Assembly (NCBI GenBank): GCA_001464625.1
Contig: LNFJ01000025.1
Coordinates: forward strand, 1 to 34,415
Length of the DNA: 34,415 nucleotides
Source of the DNA: Bacteroidia bacterium Ga0077558
GTDB taxonomy: Bacteria; Bacteroidota; Bacteroidia; Chitinophagales; Chitinophagaceae
Reading direction: 5' to 3'
The first letter of the stretch is position 1; every line of letters begins with the position of its first letter. The translations under genes were made by a program, and so were the position numbers. Positions 32,436-34,415 of this stretch are shown here, one piece after another. Below the pieces are notes generated by a model. The model was not told the origin of the DNA. It searched no databases and saw only the letters and a program-made list of their open reading frames with translations.

Positions 32436-33809
32436 TCAATCCAGTTTTCTAATCTTAATACTTCGAAAACTCACGGCATTTCCATGATCTTGCAAAAGAA
32501 TATGTCCTTCTTTAGCTTCGCCGAAGTTAGGCCACACTTTGTATTTACTAATGGCTACTAATTCTCGATAGGCTTGTGAACCTCTATCATATTCCAGCAC
32601 TTTAACCCCGTTAAGATAATGCTCTACATGATTATTGGGATATACAATTACTCTCGCCAAGTTCCATCCTCCGGCTTGTTTAATAAATCTAGTCGTCTTA
32701 TTTGCTTTGATCAAATCATATAAAGAAGCAAGTGTCCTATTTCCTTCTCTTCCCATTTTGGCATCTGCATGTAACGAATCATCCAGCAATTGGTATTCAA
32801 GTCCGATAGCAGAGCCCGGATTATTTTCTGAAAGCGTTACAAAATATTTTACTCCGCTGTTAGCACCTGGTGTAAGTTTAAATTCAAACGATAGATCGAA
32901 TGAGCTGAATTTTTCTTTCGTTACAATATCACCACCATTCATTGATTCCTTCCCTTCAGATGATAGAACACTAAGGAATCCATCTTTTATCTCCCAACCC
33001 TTTTCAGGAAACTGATTTTTATATGCACCTTTCCATCCATTGTTCGTTTTTCCATCAAATAATAATTTCCATCCGTTATTTTTTTCAAAGGCTGATAAAT
33101 TATTGGGAATAGTATTCACTACATAAATATCTTTTGGAAATGGCAAAGGTTTCAGCCCTGTCGTTTTTACTCGGATATTTTTCCAGTGTATTTTTCTTCC
33201 TGCCATTTCAGGTTTTCCAATACTATGTACTTGCAAGGCAATAAATCCATTGCGGTCAAAAGTATCAACCACGTATGCCGAAGGAATATCATTTACCCAT
33301 GTTTTAATAGTTGTACCAATACATTCTATTCTAACTCTATTAAAAACTCCGTGTCGATATGCATTTTGTCCAACAGGATTAAGCGTCAAAGGATATAGCC
33401 AATCTCTCCTTCCTTCATCGTACACACCTCCAGTCCATCTTCTCATCGAAGGATCTAGTTCATACTGGTAACCATATACTCTTCCTTTTCCATTATTTGC
33501 AGCAGCATCAAAATGACTTCTGAATTGAATACCTGAATTAGATGTTGTGTCTTCGATCAGCACTTCCAATTCAAGAACAAAATCACTGTATTCCTTTTCA
33601 GTAACCAAAAAAGTATTAGGTGTGTTGGGAACTGTTGTACCAGTGATCACTCCACTCTGAATACTAAATTCAGCAGATCCAGAAAGTTTTTTCCAACCGT
33701 TGAATGTTTTTCCATTAAACAGATTTATCCATCCATTTTTTTTGTCTTGGCCTATTAAAGTGTAAATAAAGAGAAGAAAAGAAAGTAGGGAAAAAGAAAA
33801 ATGCTTCAT
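32436..33809 (-). CDS. Two-domain DUF1080 (3-keto-disaccharide hydrolase family) secreted protein
   Basis: The 457-residue product has a Sec signal (FSFSLLSFLLFIYTLIGQ) and two tandem DUF1080 jelly-roll domains. The first (about 24-215) starts NGWINLFNGKTFNGWKKL and ends GRKIHWKNIRVK. The second (about 240-457) starts NGWKLLFDGKTNNGWKGA and ends SFRSIKIRKLD. Conserved NSGIQFRS and NSGVKYFV occupy the same position in each. The family is related to concanavalin-like glycosidases, and characterised members cleave 3-keto-glycosides made by Gfo/Idh/MocA dehydrogenases. A tandem pair in one chain may give one catalytic and one binding domain. Together with the Gfo/Idh/MocA gene at 30905 it suggests oxidation of a glycoside followed by bond cleavage. 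It is read from its own promoter, as the neighbouring genes face other ways. Confidence 0.92.
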   Translation of the reverse strand: MKHFSFSLLSFLLFIYTLIGQDKKNGWINLFNGKTFNGWKKLSGSAEFSIQSGVITGTTVPNTPNTFLVTEKEYSDFVLELEVLIEDTTSNSGIQFRSHFDAAANNGKGRVYGYQYELDPSMRRWTGGVYDEGRRDWLYPLTLNPVGQNAYRHGVFNRVRIECIGTTIKTWVNDIPSAYVVDTFDRNGFIALQVHSIGKPEMAGRKIHWKNIRVKTTGLKPLPFPKDIYVVNTIPNNLSAFEKNNGWKLLFDGKTNNGWKGAYKNQFPEKGWEIKDGFLSVLSSEGKESMNGGDIVTKEKFSSFDLSFEFKLTPGANSGVKYFVTLSENNPGSAIGLEYQLLDDSLHADAKMGREGNRTLASLYDLIKANKTTRFIKQAGGWNLARVIVYPNNHVEHYLNGVKVLEYDRGSQAYRELVAISKYKVWPNFGEAKEGHILLQDHGNAVSFRSIKIRKLD

Positions 33810-33874
33810 GTGTATTGCAGTTAAAGTGACACAATGTAAAGCAAAATAAAAAGCAAGAGGTAGTAAAACAAAAA

Positions 33875-33898
33875 AGCCCTCCGATTTATCGGAGGGCT
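33875..33898 (-). terminator. rRNA operon terminator
   Basis: A perfect 11-bp stem, AGCCCTCCGAT with ATCGGAGGGCT, has a 2-base loop and on the minus strand is followed by TTTTTTGTTTTAC. It lies just after the 5S rRNA. Confidence 0.93.
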
Positions 33899-33905
33899 CA
33901 AAGAA

Positions 33906-34017
33906 TATGGCAGCTACCTACTCTCCCGCATTGTGGTGCAGTACCATCGGCCATGAGGGGCTTAACTTCTCTGTTCGGTATGGGAAGAGGTGAACACCCT
34001 CGGCAAAACCACCATAA
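33906..34017 (-). rRNA. rrf: 5S ribosomal RNA
   Basis: On the minus strand the sequence begins TTATGGTGGTTTTGCCGAGG and contains CACCTCTTCCCATACCGAAC, AGAAGTTAAGCCCCTC and GGCCGATGGTACTGC. It ends GGGAGAGTAGGTAGCTGCCA. These are the conserved loops of bacterial 5S rRNA, and the ends pair (GGTGG region with GCTGCCA). The length is about 112 bases. It follows the 23S 3' end after about 145 bases and precedes a strong terminator. Boundaries may be off by a few bases. Confidence 0.95.
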
Positions 34018-34162
34018 GAATATACAATTCCAAAAAATCTAATTACAATGTCCACATAAATGGATTGCAACTTCGAATTAAGCTTTGGAACTTAATAAGA
34101 TCATATTGGGAAATGTTAGAAGACTCACTAATAAACCATTTTTAAAAAATGATTAAAAAAAT

Positions 34163-34415
34163 TAAAGCGTACGGGCAATTAGTACTACTTGGCTTTACTG
34201 TTACCAGTTTTACACCTATAGCCTATCAACGTCATAGTCTTTGACGACCCTTAAAAGTAAACTCATCTTGAGATAGGTTTCACGCTTAGATGCTTTCAGC
34301 GTTTATCCTGTCCGTACATAGCTACTCAGCATTGCACCTGGCGGCACAACTGATACACCAGCGGTACGTACGACCCGGTCCTCTCGTACTAAGGTCATGT
34401 TCTCTCAATTTACCT
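34163..34415 (-). rRNA. rrl: 23S ribosomal RNA, 3' end (partial)
   Basis: The last 250 or so bases of the 23S rRNA lie on the minus strand, running off the right edge. The sarcin-ricin loop AGTACGAGAGGACC is intact, followed by CGCTGGTGTATCAGTTGT and GATAAACGCTGAAAGCATCT. The final helix ends near TACTAATTGCCCGTACGCTT. The spacer to 5S (34018-34162) contains no tRNA that I can see. Confidence 0.95.

Noticed and set aside
32635..33015. A 126-codon plus-strand frame opposite the DUF1080 gene
   Set aside because: Shadow of the second DUF1080 domain; no start context and no conserved motif.
34018..34162. tRNA gene in the 23S-5S spacer
   Set aside because: No T-arm consensus (GGTTCGAATCC type) or cloverleaf was found on either strand.
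1..34415. CRISPR array, insertion sequence or prophage
   Set aside because: No regularly spaced repeats, transposase, integrase or phage genes are visible; the dispersed repeats found are short and non-coding.

Overview
The window looks like a piece of chromosome from a member of the Bacteroidota, most probably family Chitinophagaceae. The DNA is AT-rich. Most starts sit in A-rich sequence without a Shine-Dalgarno, and several genes are preceded by the Bacteroidota -7 box TAnnTTTG (for example TATATTTG before mnmA and TACCTTTG before rpsT). Many products carry Sec signal peptides ending in AQ/SQ or lipoboxes. DUF4266, DUF1080 and exported Gfo/Idh/MocA proteins are typical of this phylum. The genus cannot be fixed from the sequence.

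Left edge (1-3100, all minus strand): aspartate kinase, then a tightly overlapped thioredoxin-like / ApbE / DUF4266 lipoprotein cluster cut by the window edge. The ApbE gene (FAD:protein FMN transferase) is broken by an apparent internal deletion plus frameshift. The lysC leader holds a 21-codon ORF with an unusually strong Shine-Dalgarno.

3141-9329 (minus): a close-packed operon for exported oxidoreductases: FAD oxidoreductase, sugar isomerase-like TIM barrel, Tat-type Gfo/Idh/MocA dehydrogenase, Ldh-family dehydrogenase and perhaps a lipoprotein. It looks like an oxidative sugar or sugar-acid pathway. A second Gfo/Idh/MocA gene (30905) and a two-domain DUF1080 (3-keto-disaccharide hydrolase family) gene (32436) at the right end belong to the same biochemical theme.

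9415-17283: mostly housekeeping genes: ssb, a large M14 peptidase, mnmA, a lipoprotein, an RsmB-like rRNA methyltransferase and odhB.

17336-24028 (plus): a LytTR response regulator and a TPR-containing sensor kinase, followed by three exported proteins of unknown function. The first of these has a degenerate heavy-metal-associated (HMA) domain and a pair of 10-bp direct repeats 20 bp apart just upstream of its promoter, the arrangement expected for a LytTR operator. This is the best candidate for an undescribed signalling/output system.

24246-30794: odhA (partner of odhB), rpsT, a second M14 peptidase and an MFS transporter. The right end holds the minus-strand 3' end of a ribosomal RNA operon (23S 3' end, 5S rRNA, terminator). 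Two intergenic regions (27551-27710 and 32260-32345) share a dispersed repeat, and the first copy is interrupted by palindromic insertions.
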